Below are positions 54,936 to 64,000 of a stretch of DNA of 64,000 nucleotides, piece after piece. The stretch lies in contig CAWFZX010000015.1 in the NCBI GenBank assembly GCA_963820375.1, positions 62,001-126,000 on the forward strand. The letters run 5' to 3'. Position numbers and translations under genes: made by a program. This DNA comes from AWTP1-13 sp963820375. Its GTDB lineage: Bacteria; Pseudomonadota; Alphaproteobacteria; Rhizobiales; Hyphomicrobiaceae. The notes under the pieces were generated by a model that saw only the letters and a program-made list of their open reading frames with translations, was not told the DNA's origin and did no database searches. Numbering within the stretch: the first letter of the stretch is position 1; each line of letters opens with the position of its first letter.

Positions 54936-55475
54936 GTGGCCGAGGACAAGCCAGCGCGCATTCTCCTCGGCCGCATTGCCGGCGCGCATGGCATCCGCGG
55001 CGAGGTGCTGATCCATTCCTATGCCGAGGCGCCACAAGACATCGCGGCCTACGGGCCGCTAGGCGATGCCGACGGCGCCAAGACCTTCACCATCACGCGC
55101 GCCAAGCTGACAGGCAAGGGCGTGGTGGCGCGCCTCGCCGGCATCAGCGATCGCGATGCCGCCGAACGCCTGAAGGGGGTGGAGCTGTACGTGAGACGCG
55201 ACCGGCTGCCGCCACCGGCCGAGGGCGAGTATTATCATGCCGACCTGATTGGCTTGACGGCCATCGACCCCGCGGGGCAGGCGTTCGGCCGCGTTACCGC
55301 GGTCCACAACTTCGGCGCCGGTGATCTGATCGAGATCCGGCTGACCGGCTCGGGCAAAAGCGAACTGGTGCCGTTTACCGACGCGACCGTTCCGCAGTTG
55401 GATGTGGCGGCGGGCCACGTGGTCATCATCATGCCGCGCTCGGACCAGCGCCAAGCACGGCAGAACACGGATTAG
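54936..55475 (+). CDS. rimM: Ribosome maturation factor RimM
   Basis: A 179-residue 30S assembly factor binding uS19. The N-terminal barrel is visible in ILLGRIAGAHGIRGEVLIHSY, and the PRC barrel in EYYHADLIGLTAIDPAGQAFGRV followed by VPFTDATVPQLD. The start is GTG 54936, 8 nt after the corrected rpsP stop; no ATG gives the family N terminus. trmD, which normally follows, is absent: the next gene is dnaJ on the opposite strand, whose stop overlaps the rimM stop. Confidence 0.93.
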   Translation: MAEDKPARILLGRIAGAHGIRGEVLIHSYAEAPQDIAAYGPLGDADGAKTFTITRAKLTGKGVVARLAGISDRDAAERLKGVELYVRRDRLPPPAEGEYYHADLIGLTAIDPAGQAFGRVTAVHNFGAGDLIEIRLTGSGKSELVPFTDATVPQLDVAAGHVVIIMPRSDQRQARQNTD

Positions 55476-56611
55476 CTGGCCTTGCCCTCAAAGAATTCTT
55501 TCATCTTGGCAAAGAACCCCGACGAATGCGGCGAGGTCTCGCGATTGCTCTCGCGCTCGAATTCTTCCAGCAGCTGACGCTGGCGCGCATTGAGGCTCTT
55601 GGGCGTCTCGACTTCGACCTGGATGTACATGTCGCCCGTGACCTTCGAGCGCAGCACCGGCATGCCTTTGCCCTTGAGGCGGAACTGCTTGCCGCTCTCG
55701 GTTCCCTCCGGCACCTTGACCCGCGTCTTGCCATTGTCGATGGTGGGCACATCAATCTGGCCGCCGAGCGCCGCCGTCGTCATGGAAATCGGCACCCGGC
55801 AAAAGATGTCGGCGCCATCGCGTTGAAAGAACTCGTGCGGCTTGATCGATAGGAAGATGTATAAATCGCCGGCCGGGCCGCCGCGCAGGCCAGCTTCACC
55901 TTCGCCGGCGAGCCGTATGCGCGTGCCGTCTTCAACCCCGGCTGGAATATTGACGGAAAGCTGGCGCTCCTTGACCACCCGGCCTTTGCCGCTGCACTCG
56001 CTGCACGGATCGGAAATGATCTCGCCGCGCCCATGGCAGCCGGGACAGGTCCGCTCGATGGTAAAGAAGCCCTGGCTCGCACGCACCTTGCCGATGCCGC
56101 CGCAGGTTGGGCAGGCCGAGGGCTTGGTGCCTGGGTTGGCGCCGGTGCCGCTGCAGCCGTTGCAAGTGATGCTGGTCGGCACGCGAATTTGCGCGGTCTT
56201 GCCGCTGAACGCTTCCGTTAGCGCCACCTCCATGTTGTAGCGCAAATCGGCGCCGCGTTCGCGGCCGGAGCGCCGCGGCCCGGCGCCGCGCCGACCGCCC
56301 ATAAATTCCCCGAACAGGTCGTCGAAGATATCTGACATCGAGGAGGCGAAATCCGGACCGAAACCGTGGCCATGGCCGCCCCGGCCATCAAATGCGGCGT
56401 GCCCGAACTGGTCGTAGGCTGCCCGCTTTTGCGGATCCTTCAAGGCCTCGTAAGCCTCGTTGAGCTCCTTGAACTTTTGTTCGGCGCTCTTGTCACTGGC
56501 ATTGCGATCGGGATGGCAGTCCTTGGCCAGCCGGCGGAAGGCCGACTTGATGTCCTGCTCACTTGCCCCTCGGCTAATCCCCAAAACGTCGTAGTAGTCG
56601 CGCTTGGCCAT
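55472..56611 (-). CDS. dnaJ: Chaperone protein DnaJ
   Basis: A 379-residue Hsp40 co-chaperone. The J domain (residues 1-70) has the HPD motif in AKDCHPDRN, followed by a Gly/Phe-rich linker (DGRGGHGHGFGP). Four zinc-binding CxxCxGxG repeats follow: CNGCSGTG, CPTCGGIG, CPGCHGRG and CSECSGKG. The C-terminal substrate-binding barrels end in FFEGKAS. It stimulates DnaK ATPase. It follows dnaK by 146 nt with a large inverted repeat in the spacer, and its stop overlaps that of the convergent rimM by 4 nt. Confidence 0.97.
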   Translation of the reverse strand: MAKRDYYDVLGISRGASEQDIKSAFRRLAKDCHPDRNASDKSAEQKFKELNEAYEALKDPQKRAAYDQFGHAAFDGRGGHGHGFGPDFASSMSDIFDDLFGEFMGGRRGAGPRRSGRERGADLRYNMEVALTEAFSGKTAQIRVPTSITCNGCSGTGANPGTKPSACPTCGGIGKVRASQGFFTIERTCPGCHGRGEIISDPCSECSGKGRVVKERQLSVNIPAGVEDGTRIRLAGEGEAGLRGGPAGDLYIFLSIKPHEFFQRDGADIFCRVPISMTTAALGGQIDVPTIDNGKTRVKVPEGTESGKQFRLKGKGMPVLRSKVTGDMYIQVEVETPKSLNARQRQLLEEFERESNRETSPHSSGFFAKMKEFFEGKAS

Positions 56612-56676
56612 GGGCCTGAGTTTCCAGTTCTCGCCGCTCTGACGCGGGCAGCCTCCGCGTCGTCGGCGTACGTAGT

Positions 56677-56737
56677 AAGCCCTCGCCCTACCAGCGCATC
56701 GGCTATTTTGCGACTGCTGCTGGCCAGACGAGGGCTT
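56677..56737 (-). other. Long inverted repeat in the dnaK-dnaJ spacer
   Basis: AAGCCCTCG (56677-56685) and CGAGGGCTT (56729-56737) are exact reverse complements. Between them CCAGC- and GCTGG-type segments allow further pairing. It is 20 nt after the dnaK stop and has no clean T run, suggesting a processing or partial-termination hairpin that lowers dnaJ relative to dnaK. Confidence 0.6.
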
Positions 56738-56757
56738 GCATGATTAATCCCTCAGCG

Positions 56758-58704
<1,947 letters not shown>

Positions 58705-58826
58705 GTCGTCTTTGTCCTCTCTTTTGCGGCAGACCGCCCGGACCCAAAAACTCGGCGCCCGGTGCCCATGGCCCAGAATGGAGCCTTGAGAACGGTCCCC
58801 TAGAGCTGCGATTGCTTGTCTGGCGT

Positions 58827-58855
58827 TATATAGTGGGGCCCTTTTGGGGCTGCAA
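58827..58855 (-). promoter_or_regulatory. Promoter of dnaK
   Basis: On the - strand TTGCAG (58850-58855) and TATATA (58827-58832) are separated by 17 bp, 123 bp upstream of the dnaK ATG. The C-rich run just before TATATA (GGGCCCCACTATATA) also resembles the -10 region of alphaproteobacterial sigma-32 promoters, so heat induction is plausible. No CIRCE repeat is seen. Confidence 0.6.
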
Positions 58856-58937
58856 CGGTCGCAAGCGGCGGGGCACCCAGCAATCGTCACGAACCGAGTG
58901 ATCGATGTACAGCAGCCACAAAAAAAGGGGCTCACCC

Positions 58938-59550
58938 ATGGCCGCGCCCGCCGGCTTTCGCCATTTGCCCGCTCATCTCGGGGCCGCGGAGCAGGCCCTG
59001 CTGCTCGCCGATGTCCGCGAGCGTGATTCGCCGGGCACCCCTGTTTGTCCCCACCATGCCCCGCAGCGGCCGGCCCTTTTCGGTCCGGATGAGCAATTGC
59101 GGCGCGCTCGGCTGGGTTTCGGACCGGCTCGGCGGCTATCGCTACCAGCCGCAGCATCCCCAGACGCAACAGGCCTGGCCGGCGATGCCGTCACGGCTGC
59201 TGGCGCTTTGGGAGGAGGTCGCCGGCGGGGCGCCCCGTCCGGAAGCCTGCCTTATCAACTACTACGCGCCGGGCGCCAAGATGGGCACGCATCGCGACAA
59301 TGATGAGGAAAACAAGGCCGCACCCGTCATATCGGTCTCGCTGGGCGATGATGCCATCTTCCATGTCGGCGGGCCCGCCCGCGCCGATGCCAAACACAGG
59401 CTGGTGCTAAGGTCGGGCGATGTCCTGGTGCTGGGCGGGGCGGCACGCCTCGCCTACCACGGCATTGACCGCATCGCGCCTGGCACCTCGGCGCTGTTGG
59501 CGGAGGGCGGGCGCCTCAACTTGACCTTGCGTCGGGTCCGCCCGGGCTAG
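58938..59550 (+). CDS. alkB: Alpha-ketoglutarate-dependent dioxygenase AlkB, frame broken by an apparent one-base insertion
   Basis: DNA repair dioxygenase removing alkyl lesions by oxidative demethylation. ATG 58938 follows AAGGGG and starts MAAPAGFRHLPAHLGAAEQALLLADVRE in one frame. The remainder, from VIRRAPLFVPTMPRSGRPFSVRM onward, is in another. Dropping one C near 59022 joins them. The core keeps YAPGAKMGTHRDNDE (iron ligands His and Asp), SLGDDAIFHVGG, AYHGIDRI (second His) and the closing RLNLTLRR. All catalytic parts are in the second frame, but without the first ~28 residues the start is poor. A base error is likely. Confidence 0.85.
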
Positions 59551-59571
59551 CCCTTCCGCCCGGGCTAGCCC
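59537..59571. repeat. 17-bp direct repeat, each copy containing a 10-bp palindrome
   Basis: TCCGCCCGGGCTAGCCC occurs at 59537-59553 and again at 59555-59571. Each copy includes the self-complementary GGGCTAGCCC, and the alkB stop codon lies in the first. Either palindrome could fold in transcripts of both convergent genes (alkB and grpE). Confidence 0.85.
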
Positions 59572-59607
59572 TGGGGCAAGTCGGCAAGCGGCCGCTTGCG
59601 CGCGGGC

Positions 59608-60282
59608 TCACGCATGGCCGCCGCCGTTGTTGTGCGGCGGCGCCTCGTCATTGGCCGCCGGGCGGCCCTCGGCAGGCTTCGGCTCGGCCTTGGCGACCAC
59701 CACCATGGCCGGACGCAGCACGCGGTCTTCGATGGTGTATCCCGCCTGAAACACCTGCACGATGGTGCCGGGGGCGACATCGCCACGTGGAATTTCCATC
59801 ATGGCCTGGTGCAGGTGCGGATTGAAGGGTTCGTCCTTCGGATTGAGGCGCTTGATGCCGTGGCGCTCGAGGATGTTGATGAGCTCGCGTTCGGTGAGGG
59901 TTACACCCTCAAGGAAACTCTTGAGGGCAGGCTCCCGCTCGGCTGCTCCGGCAGGCACCGCATCGATGGCGCGCTGAAAGTTGTCGCCGACGTTGACGAT
60001 GTCGCGTGCGAACTTGGTAATAGCGTACTTGGCCGTCTCTTCCTTTTCGCGCTCGTAGCGCTTGCGCACGTTCTCGGTCTCGGCTTGTGCCCGCATCCAC
60101 CGGTCTTTGTAGTCGGCGGCTTCGGCCTGCAGCGCGGCGATGACGTCGTGCACGCTCCGCTCAGCCGTGCCTGCGCCCTCGCCCTCGGCGGCAGGATTGA
60201 CGGAGGCGCCGGGGTCCACGGACGCAGCCTCGGGGCTCGGCCGGGTCGGATCGGGATCGTCGGGCAATGTTTGCATCATCAT
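59608..60282 (-). CDS. grpE: Nucleotide exchange factor GrpE
   Basis: A 224-residue protein that releases ADP from DnaK. After an acidic, disordered N terminus, a long coiled coil begins near residue 45 (VIAALQAEAADYKDRWMRAQAETENVRKRYERE), followed by FARDIVNVGDNFQRAID. The C-terminal beta wing shows PHLHQAMMEIP, GTIVQVFQAGYTIEDRVLRPAMVVVAK. Three adjacent ATGs (60282, 60279, 60276) are possible starts. It lies downstream of hrcA on the same strand, 108 nt apart. Confidence 0.95.
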   Translation of the reverse strand: MMMQTLPDDPDPTRPSPEAASVDPGASVNPAAEGEGAGTAERSVHDVIAALQAEAADYKDRWMRAQAETENVRKRYEREKEETAKYAITKFARDIVNVGDNFQRAIDAVPAGAAEREPALKSFLEGVTLTERELINILERHGIKRLNPKDEPFNPHLHQAMMEIPRGDVAPGTIVQVFQAGYTIEDRVLRPAMVVVAKAEPKPAEGRPAANDEAPPHNNGGGHA

Positions 60283-60390
60283 ATCCGCGTATCTGGGGCT
60301 CAACGTGCCCAGCCGATGGCAGCCTTACGACCAGATGCAGACCACGGGCCAATGGGGTTCGTGCCGATATCGTGCAGAGCGGCGAAAAAA

Positions 60391-61494
60391 TCAAGTCAGA
60401 AGGCGGCCCACCAGCTTGGCCGTGTAATCCACCATCGGAATGATGCGCGCATAGTTGAGGCGCGTCGGGCCGATGACGCCGAGGACGCCGACGATCTGCC
60501 GTTGCTTGTCCTGGAAGGGGGCCACGATCAGCGAAGAGCCCGATAGCGAGAACAGCTTGTTCTCCGAGCCGATGAAGATATGCACGCCGTCGCCGCGCTC
60601 GGCCAGGCCCAGCAACTGCACAAGATCACGCTTGGTCTCAAGATCGTCAAACAACTGCCGAATGCGGGCCAGGTTCTCCAGGCCGTCGACGTCATTGAGC
60701 AGGTGTGCCTGGCCGCGCACGATCAGGCTTTTTTGCTCGCCCAGCGCCCCGGACCAGGTGGCAAGCCCGGCCTCGACGATTTTCTGTGTCAGGGCGTCGA
60801 GCTCGGCCTTTGCGGAGGCGAGTTCTGCCTCCACGCGGGTTTTGGCTTCGCCCAGGGTCAGGCCGCGGATGCGGGCATTGAGATAATTGGCCGCTTCCGT
60901 CAGGCTCGATGGGGTCAACCCGGCCGGCAGGCTGATGACGCGATTTTCCACGCTCTGGTCGTCGCCGACCAGAATGACCATTGCCTTGCCGGGCTCGAGC
61001 TGCACGAACTCGATGTGCTTGAGCTTGCCCACCTGACGGTCGCTGATGACGAGCCCGGCGCAATGAGACAGACCGGAGATCATGTCGCCGGCCTCGCTCA
61101 GCACCTGCTGCAGCGACTTTTCGCGCTTGATGCCGATTTGGGCCTCGATCTGGCGGCGCTCGTCGTCGGTTAGGTCGCCGATCTCCAACAGGCCATCAAC
61201 GAACAGCCGCAACCCGGCCTCGGTGGGCAGGCGGCCGGCGGAGGTGTGGGGCGCATAGATGAAGCCCAAGTGCTCCAGGTCGGACATGACGTTGCGGATC
61301 GAGGCCGGCGACAGGGTCATCGGCAGATGGCGGGCGAGGTTTCGCGAGCCGACGGGGTCGCCCGTCGCCAGATAGCTCTCGACGATCTGGCGGAAGATGG
61401 TGCGCGAGCGTTCGTTCAGCTTTTGCAGCTCTGAGAGAGCCTCAAGCGAGCCCGAACGGCTGCGCGTCCTATCCGAATTCATGCCCGAATTCAT
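60391..61494 (-). CDS. hrcA: Heat-inducible transcription repressor HrcA
   Basis: A 367-residue repressor that binds CIRCE operators, folded by GroEL. The N-terminal winged helix has LNERSRTIFRQIVESYLATGDPVGSRNLAR and LSPASIRNVMSDLEHLGFIYAPHTSAGRLPTE. The GAF-like C-terminal domain ends with LGVIGPTRLNYARIIPMVDYTAKLVG. No CIRCE element (TTAGCACTC-N9-GAGTGCTAA) was found in this window, so its targets, probably groESL, lie elsewhere. It is divergent from rph. Confidence 0.96.
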   Translation of the reverse strand: MNSGMNSDRTRSRSGSLEALSELQKLNERSRTIFRQIVESYLATGDPVGSRNLARHLPMTLSPASIRNVMSDLEHLGFIYAPHTSAGRLPTEAGLRLFVDGLLEIGDLTDDERRQIEAQIGIKREKSLQQVLSEAGDMISGLSHCAGLVISDRQVGKLKHIEFVQLEPGKAMVILVGDDQSVENRVISLPAGLTPSSLTEAANYLNARIRGLTLGEAKTRVEAELASAKAELDALTQKIVEAGLATWSGALGEQKSLIVRGQAHLLNDVDGLENLARIRQLFDDLETKRDLVQLLGLAERGDGVHIFIGSENKLFSLSGSSLIVAPFQDKQRQIVGVLGVIGPTRLNYARIIPMVDYTAKLVGRLLT

Positions 61495-61525
61495 GCGCCA
61501 AACTCTGGGGTTGCCGCTGTCCGGA

Positions 61526-61554
61526 GTCTAGGCAACACCGCCCACCCTCGTCAA
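61526..61554 (-). promoter_or_regulatory. Possible promoter of hrcA-grpE
   Basis: On the - strand TTGACG (61549-61554) and CTAGAC (61526-61531) are separated by 17 bp, about 35 bp upstream of the hrcA ATG. The -35 is good and the -10 weak. Confidence 0.45.
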
Positions 61555-62058
61555 ACACAGCTGTGACCGGGCGCCGCGGCCCTGTGGAGCGGGGAGGATG
61601 GGGCGATCGGACCGGGCCTGGCGATCGCGGCGCCTGCCAACGGCTGGGCGCGCGAGATGCACATGGCTCCCACGGGCTAGGGCGCGCCCTGGCAACCCGC
61701 CCGACACCTTGAACTGCCCAACAGGCGCCCCCGCCGCGCCAGGCCCCTGCGTCGGCGCCGCCTCCCGTGCGGGGTGTGCTTGGTGGCTTGCTAACGGGGC
61801 CCTCGTGCGCGGTTCAAAGCCGGGCGCCGCGGCATCGACGCCCCCCGCGAGGCCACCACACGCGTTGCCGCGTCACGATCAAGCAACAGCATTTGTTTTG
61901 CGCCGGGCTTGAGCCCCGGCGCGGGCCTGCGCGGGCAGCGATGACCTGCCCCTGGGCGCCAAGAACGCCCTGCCGGTGGCCGAAGTGCTTCCATCAGGAG
62001 CGATATCGCTTTAGTGTGCGCCCAGATTTTTTTCCGCTCTAGAGATCCAGCGCGTCCG
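61555..62058. other. 504-bp spacer between divergent hrcA and rph
   Basis: No protein-coding frame is supported. Two structures are seen: a CGCCGGG/CCCGGCG hairpin around 61901-61921 and a perfect 12-bp palindrome, AGCGATATCGCT (61999-62010), about 50 bp upstream of the rph ATG. The palindrome could be an operator for rph-VOC-rdgB-hemW. Confidence 0.45.
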
Positions 62059-62772
62059 ATGCGTCCTTCCAAGCGCAAACCCGATGAGCTACGCCGCGTC
62101 AGCATTGAGCGGGCGGTGTCGATGCACGCCGAAGGCTCGTGTCTGATCAAGTTCGGCAATACCCACGTACACTGCACGGCCAGTCTGGAAGAGCGCATGC
62201 CGCCCTGGCTCAAGGGACAAGGTCGCGGCTGGGTCACGGCCGAGTATGGCATGTTGCCGCGCGCCACCACCGACCGCACACGGCGCGAGTCCACCGCTGG
62301 GCATCCGTCGGGACGCACCCAGGAGATTCAGCGCCTGATCGGACGTGCGCTGCGCGCGGTGGTCGACCTGCCAAAGCTCGGCGAGCGGCAAATTTCCATC
62401 GATTGTGACGTCATTCAGGCCGACGGCGGTACCCGCACGGCGGCCATCACTGGCGCCTGGGTGGCCCTGCACGATTGCCTGAAGTGGATGCAGACGCGCG
62501 ACATGATCCGCGAGGGCGTGCTGCGCGACCATGTGGCGGCGGTCTCTTGCGGCCTCTACAAGGGCGCGGCGGTATTGGACCTCGACTACCCCGAGGATTC
62601 GGGCGCTGACGCGGATGCCAACTTCGTCATGACCGGTTCGGGGGGCATCGTCGAGGTGCAGGGCACCGCCGAGACCGTGCCGTTCACGCAAGAGGGCTTC
62701 GACCAGCTGATGGCGCTGGCGCGCAAGGGCATTGCCGAGCTGATCGAGCTGCAAAAGCTGACCGTCGCCTAG
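62059..62772 (+). CDS. rph: Ribonuclease PH
   Basis: A 237-residue phosphorolytic 3'-5' exonuclease that trims tRNA 3' ends. It starts MRPSKRKPDELRRVSIERA and has GQGRGWVTAEYGMLPRAT near residue 55, the phosphate-binding segment SGRTQEIQRLIGRALRAVVD and IDCDVIQADGGTRTAAITGA. Length is standard. It heads the conserved rph-rdgB-hemW series, here with a VOC gene inserted after it. Confidence 0.97.
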   Translation: MRPSKRKPDELRRVSIERAVSMHAEGSCLIKFGNTHVHCTASLEERMPPWLKGQGRGWVTAEYGMLPRATTDRTRRESTAGHPSGRTQEIQRLIGRALRAVVDLPKLGERQISIDCDVIQADGGTRTAAITGAWVALHDCLKWMQTRDMIREGVLRDHVAAVSCGLYKGAAVLDLDYPEDSGADADANFVMTGSGGIVEVQGTAETVPFTQEGFDQLMALARKGIAELIELQKLTVA

Positions 62773-62788
62773 CAGCAAGCGGGGAGCG

Positions 62789-63199
62789 ATGCTTCCATCC
62801 GGCATTCTCGAAACCGTGCTTTATGCCAAAGACCTAGACGGCACCGAGCGGTTCTATGACGAGGCGCTGGGGCTCATTCCCTTTGCCAAGGCAAAAGGCC
62901 GGCATCTGTTTTACCGTTGCGGCAACCAGGTGCTGTTGATCTTCAATCCCGATGCAACCCAGCTGCCGCCCGCCGCCGGTGCTTTGCCCGTACCACCGCA
63001 CGGCATGCTGGGAGAGGGGCATCTGTGCTTTCGCGCCTCAGCGAGCGAGATCGACGCCTGGCGCGCGGCGCTCGAGGCCAAGGGTGTTGCCATCGAGGCC
63101 GACTTTGCATGGCCCGGCGGCGGTCGCTCGATCTATTTCCGCGATCCGGCCGGAAATTGTCTGGAGTTTGCCGAGCCACGCATCTGGAACCTTTCATGA
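62789..63199 (+). CDS. VOC-superfamily protein between rph and rdgB
   Basis: A 136-residue vicinal-oxygen-chelate protein: ILETVLYAKDLDGTERFYDEALGL opens the first unit, GHLCFRASASEIDAWRAAL the second, and YFRDPAGNCLEFAEPRIW closes with the conserved Glu. It resembles fosfomycin-resistance/dioxygenase-like VOC proteins; substrate unknown. Its stop overlaps the rdgB start by 4 nt, so the two are translationally coupled. Confidence 0.85.
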   Translation: MLPSGILETVLYAKDLDGTERFYDEALGLIPFAKAKGRHLFYRCGNQVLLIFNPDATQLPPAAGALPVPPHGMLGEGHLCFRASASEIDAWRAALEAKGVAIEADFAWPGGGRSIYFRDPAGNCLEFAEPRIWNLS

Positions 63200-63822
63200 C
63201 GCGCCGCCTGCTCCCCAATGCGCGCCTCGTGGTGGCCAGCCACAATGCCGGCAAGGTCGCCGAGATCATCGAGCTGGTGGCCCCGTTCGGGCTCAAGATC
63301 TCGACCGCGGCCCAGCTGGCGCTGCCGGAGCCGGAAGAGACCGGTGCGAGCTTCCTTGCCAATGCCGAGCTGAAGGCCGTGGCGGCCGCAAAGGCGTCGG
63401 GCCTACCCGCCTTGGCCGATGATTCCGGGCTGGAAGTGGTGGCGTTGGGCGGCGCGCCGGGCGTCTATTCGGCACGCTGGGCGGGCGCCGGCAAAGATTT
63501 CGGCGCTGCCATGCAGCGCGTTGAGGCTGCCCTTGCCAGCCGCGGCGCCTGGGACAGCGCCGGGCCAGGGCCGTTCGCCACCTTCACCGCGGTCCTGTGC
63601 CTGGCCTGGCCGGATGGGGAGGCGGCCGCCTTCGAGGGCAAAGTGCAGGGCCATCTGGTATGGCCGCCCCGCGGCAGCAAAGGTTTCGGCTATGATCCGA
63701 TGTTTGTCCCCGAGGGCGAAAGCTTGACCTTCGGCGAAATGGAGCCTGACGCGAAGCATGCGATCTCCCACCGCGCCCGCGCTTTCGATGGCTTCGTGCG
63801 CGCCTGCCTCGGCGCCGCCTAG
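63196..63822 (+). CDS. rdgB: XTP/dITP pyrophosphatase (RdgB/HAM1)
   Basis: A 208-residue house-cleaning enzyme that hydrolyses dITP and XTP to monophosphates. LVVASHNAGKVAEIIELV (substrate loop) lies near residue 11, ALADDSGLEVVALGGAPGVYSARWAG near 71, and the C-terminal GSKGFGYDPMFVPEG and HAISHRARAF complete the pocket. ATG 63196 overlaps the VOC stop. It is followed by hemW, whose start lies inside its 3' end. Confidence 0.96.
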   Translation: MTRRLLPNARLVVASHNAGKVAEIIELVAPFGLKISTAAQLALPEPEETGASFLANAELKAVAAAKASGLPALADDSGLEVVALGGAPGVYSARWAGAGKDFGAAMQRVEAALASRGAWDSAGPGPFATFTAVLCLAWPDGEAAAFEGKVQGHLVWPPRGSKGFGYDPMFVPEGESLTFGEMEPDAKHAISHRARAFDGFVRACLGAA

Positions 63823-64000
63823 CGGCGACGCCTTCGGCGTCTATCTGCATTGGCCGTTTTGCGCCTCCAAGTGCCCCTATTGCGACTTCAACAGCCACGT
63901 GCGCGCCGGCGGCATCGATGAGGCGCGCTTTGTGGCCGCCTACCGCCGCGAATTGCGGCACTGGGCCGATCTTGCGCCGGGGCGGACGGTGGGCAGCATC
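63788..64000 (+). CDS. hemW: HemW-like radical SAM protein (3' part beyond the window)
   Basis: The first ~71 residues of a coproporphyrinogen III oxidase-like radical SAM protein. FGVYLHWPFCASKCPYCDFNSH carries the CxxxCxxC motif that binds the catalytic 4Fe-4S cluster, with the extra Cys-Asp-Phe typical of HemW (a haem chaperone). ATG 63788 overlaps rdgB by 35 nt. The gene runs off the right edge. Confidence 0.9.
   Translation, partial: MASCAPASAPPSGDAFGVYLHWPFCASKCPYCDFNSHVRAGGIDEARFVAAYRRELRHWADLAPGRTVGSI

Noticed and set aside
61495..62058. CIRCE operator for HrcA
   Set aside because: The TTAGCACTC-N9-GAGTGCTAA repeat was looked for upstream of hrcA, grpE and dnaK and was not found.

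Overview
The window is a GC-rich chromosomal segment from an alphaproteobacterium. The evidence is gene order as well as content: hrcA back to back with rph-rdgB-hemW, dnaK-dnaJ, obgE-GNAT-rpmA-rplU, ffh-rpsP-rimM, ftsK-lolA beside ammonium transporters, cysG-DUF2849-cysI-DUF934, and a TIGR02302/DUF4175 protein. I cannot place it below class; Hyphomicrobiales or Rhodospirillales relatives are the best guess. No tRNA, rRNA, insertion sequence, prophage or CRISPR array was recognised.

Layout. 0-10 kb is an accessory, catabolic stretch: the 3' part of a molybdenum hydroxylase, a VOC protein, a GFA-family protein, a truncated LysR gene, a flavin monooxygenase, a DMT exporter, a small exported protein and a tctCBA-type carboxylate uptake operon. 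10-21 kb holds an amt gene, an aminotransferase, ftsK, lolA, a response regulator, an L,D-transpeptidase and a glnK-amtB operon with a sigma-54 promoter. 21-30 kb is housekeeping: tesB, ubiH-like, pyrF, trmD, an MFS exporter, argC, rsmE and gshA. 30-36 kb carries a decayed cytochrome c gene and glcDEF with alanine dehydrogenase. 36-45 kb carries a membrane-anchored NYN nuclease, pcaHG with an alcohol dehydrogenase, and a siroheme/sulfite reductase operon headed by a ferredoxin gene. 45-50 kb has the TIGR02302 protein, a LysR regulator and a solute-binding protein. 50-64 kb is a dense core of ribosome, SRP and chaperone genes.

The most interesting signal lies between the MFS gene and argC (26410-26560). 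A near-consensus promoter is followed by a 14-codon reading frame with six arginine codons (four consecutive), then mutually exclusive antiterminator and terminator hairpins. This is the full geometry of a ribosome-stalling attenuator for arginine synthesis, a class I do not know as established in this group. A second RNA candidate lies downstream of lolA (about 16165-16355): four stem-loops, two mutually exclusive, two with C-rich anti-Shine-Dalgarno-like loops, and a clean terminator.

A caution on sequence quality: rpmA, ffh, rpsP and alkB, all within 51.9-59.1 kb, each carry an apparent one-base insertion that breaks an otherwise well-conserved frame. The rpsP shift makes rpsP and rimM read as one fused frame. 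Assembly error is the simplest explanation.
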